From the NCBI RefSeq assembly GCF_024758005.1, contig NZ_CP103288.1, forward strand, positions 744,001 to 808,000: a stretch of DNA of 64,000 nt. Reading direction: 5' to 3'. The position numbers were made by a program, and so were the translations under genes. Positions 63,797-64,000 of the stretch are shown here, in pieces. The notes beneath the pieces were generated by a model. It was not told where the DNA came from, did not search any database, and saw nothing but the letters and a program-made list of their open reading frames with translations. The DNA is from Pseudarthrobacter sp. NS4 (GTDB lineage Bacteria; Actinomycetota; Actinomycetes; Actinomycetales; Micrococcaceae). Within the stretch, counting starts at the first letter, position 1. Every line of letters starts with the position of its first letter.

Positions 63797-64000
63797 TCAG
63801 GGGCGAAGGGCAGCTTTTCGCCGGCTTCCACGCGGATGTCCAGGCTGTTGTTCCGTACGGGCATGGGGCAGGTGCCGTAAGGCGTGAAGGCGCTCGGATA
63901 ATTGATTGCCCGGTTGAAGTCCAGGACCACGGTGGCAGTGCCGTCCGCGTTCGGCCTGGGCCGCGGTGCCGAAAGCTTCCGCCAGTCGTCGGTGGTGTCC
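63793..64000 (-). CDS. DUF1684 family protein (C-terminal part only)
   Basis: Minus-strand frame open from the right edge to TGA at 63793, 68 residues visible. The stretch [20 protein letters not shown] followed by [20 protein letters not shown] matches the C-terminal signature of DUF1684 proteins, where the N-R-A-x-N-P-x-C/S-A-x-T-P block is conserved. The start lies outside the window. Function unknown; members often occur as cytosolic proteins of about 250-280 residues. Confidence 0.85.
   Translation of the reverse strand, partial: DTTDDWRKLSAPRPRPNADGTATVVLDFNRAINYPSAFTPYGTCPMPVRNNSLDIRVEAGEKLPFAPE

Overview
The window is chromosomal DNA from a high-GC actinobacterium. The best fit is the Micrococcaceae, in the Arthrobacter/Pseudarthrobacter group. 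Evidence: GTG and TTG starts, the PurS-PurQ-PurL gene order, DnaX followed directly by RecR, an SRP RNA just upstream of dnaX, aceA and aceB diverging from a RamB-type regulator, and several actinobacteria-specific unknown families. No plasmid, phage, transposase or CRISPR genes were seen. This is an ordinary core and niche chromosome segment with a few unusual local systems.

Layout. 1-4.7 kb: end of an M14 peptidase, purA, an ECF sigma factor coupled to a membrane partner, and a CoA-binding protein. 4.8-8.3 kb: small enzymes and unknowns (2OG oxygenase, MmcQ, DUF1990, ABM monooxygenase, DUF503) and an SGNH hydrolase. 8.4-11.8 kb: purSQL on the minus strand. 12.4-18.8 kb: a large secreted subtilase faces a minus-strand operon. 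The operon holds an OhrR-like MarR regulator, an SSI-like lipoprotein, a protein of the family annotated as 3-methyladenine DNA glycosylase, and a second SSI-like protein without a signal peptide. Two small related proteins diverge from it. 18.9-26.9 kb: lysC, an ABC exporter pair, recR, dnaX and SRP RNA. 26.9-31 kb: a NIF3/YqfO-like protein, tRNA-Ser(GGA), an MpaB-type oxygenase, an M23 peptidase with a long Pro repeat tail, and a glutathione peroxidase. 31-38 kb: a CpdA-like phosphodiesterase, a Stealth phosphotransferase, a HAD phosphatase, a ParB/Srx-like small protein with a LytR_C protein, TetR, and a frameshifted FrnE/DsbA. 37.7-43.9 kb: GT4, a debranching-type glucosidase, GNAT, a 2-hydroxyacid dehydrogenase and an MFS transporter. 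44.1-48.9 kb: the glyoxylate shunt (aceB, aceA) and its RamB-like regulator, with palindromic repeats around it. 49.3-54.2 kb: an epimerase, TetR, and queuosine salvage (YhhQ transporter and Tgt) with a decaying DUF559 gene between the two. 54.2-58.1 kb: SRPBCC, an unknown, a Nudix-like protein, VOC and YdeI. 58.2-64 kb: a membrane-anchored GH32 enzyme with a pilin-like N-terminus, GH76, an SDR/acyl-CoA dehydrogenase operon, and the end of a DUF1684 gene.

Working together: purA and purSQL serve purine synthesis. aceA, aceB and the RamB-like regulator serve growth on acetate or fatty acids, and the SDR/acyl-CoA dehydrogenase pair could feed acyl-CoA into them. GH32, GH76, GT4 and the debranching-type enzyme handle polysaccharides. 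YhhQ and Tgt salvage queuosine precursors. The most unusual set is the peroxide-sensor-like operon that encodes two subtilisin-inhibitor-fold proteins, directly facing a subtilase.
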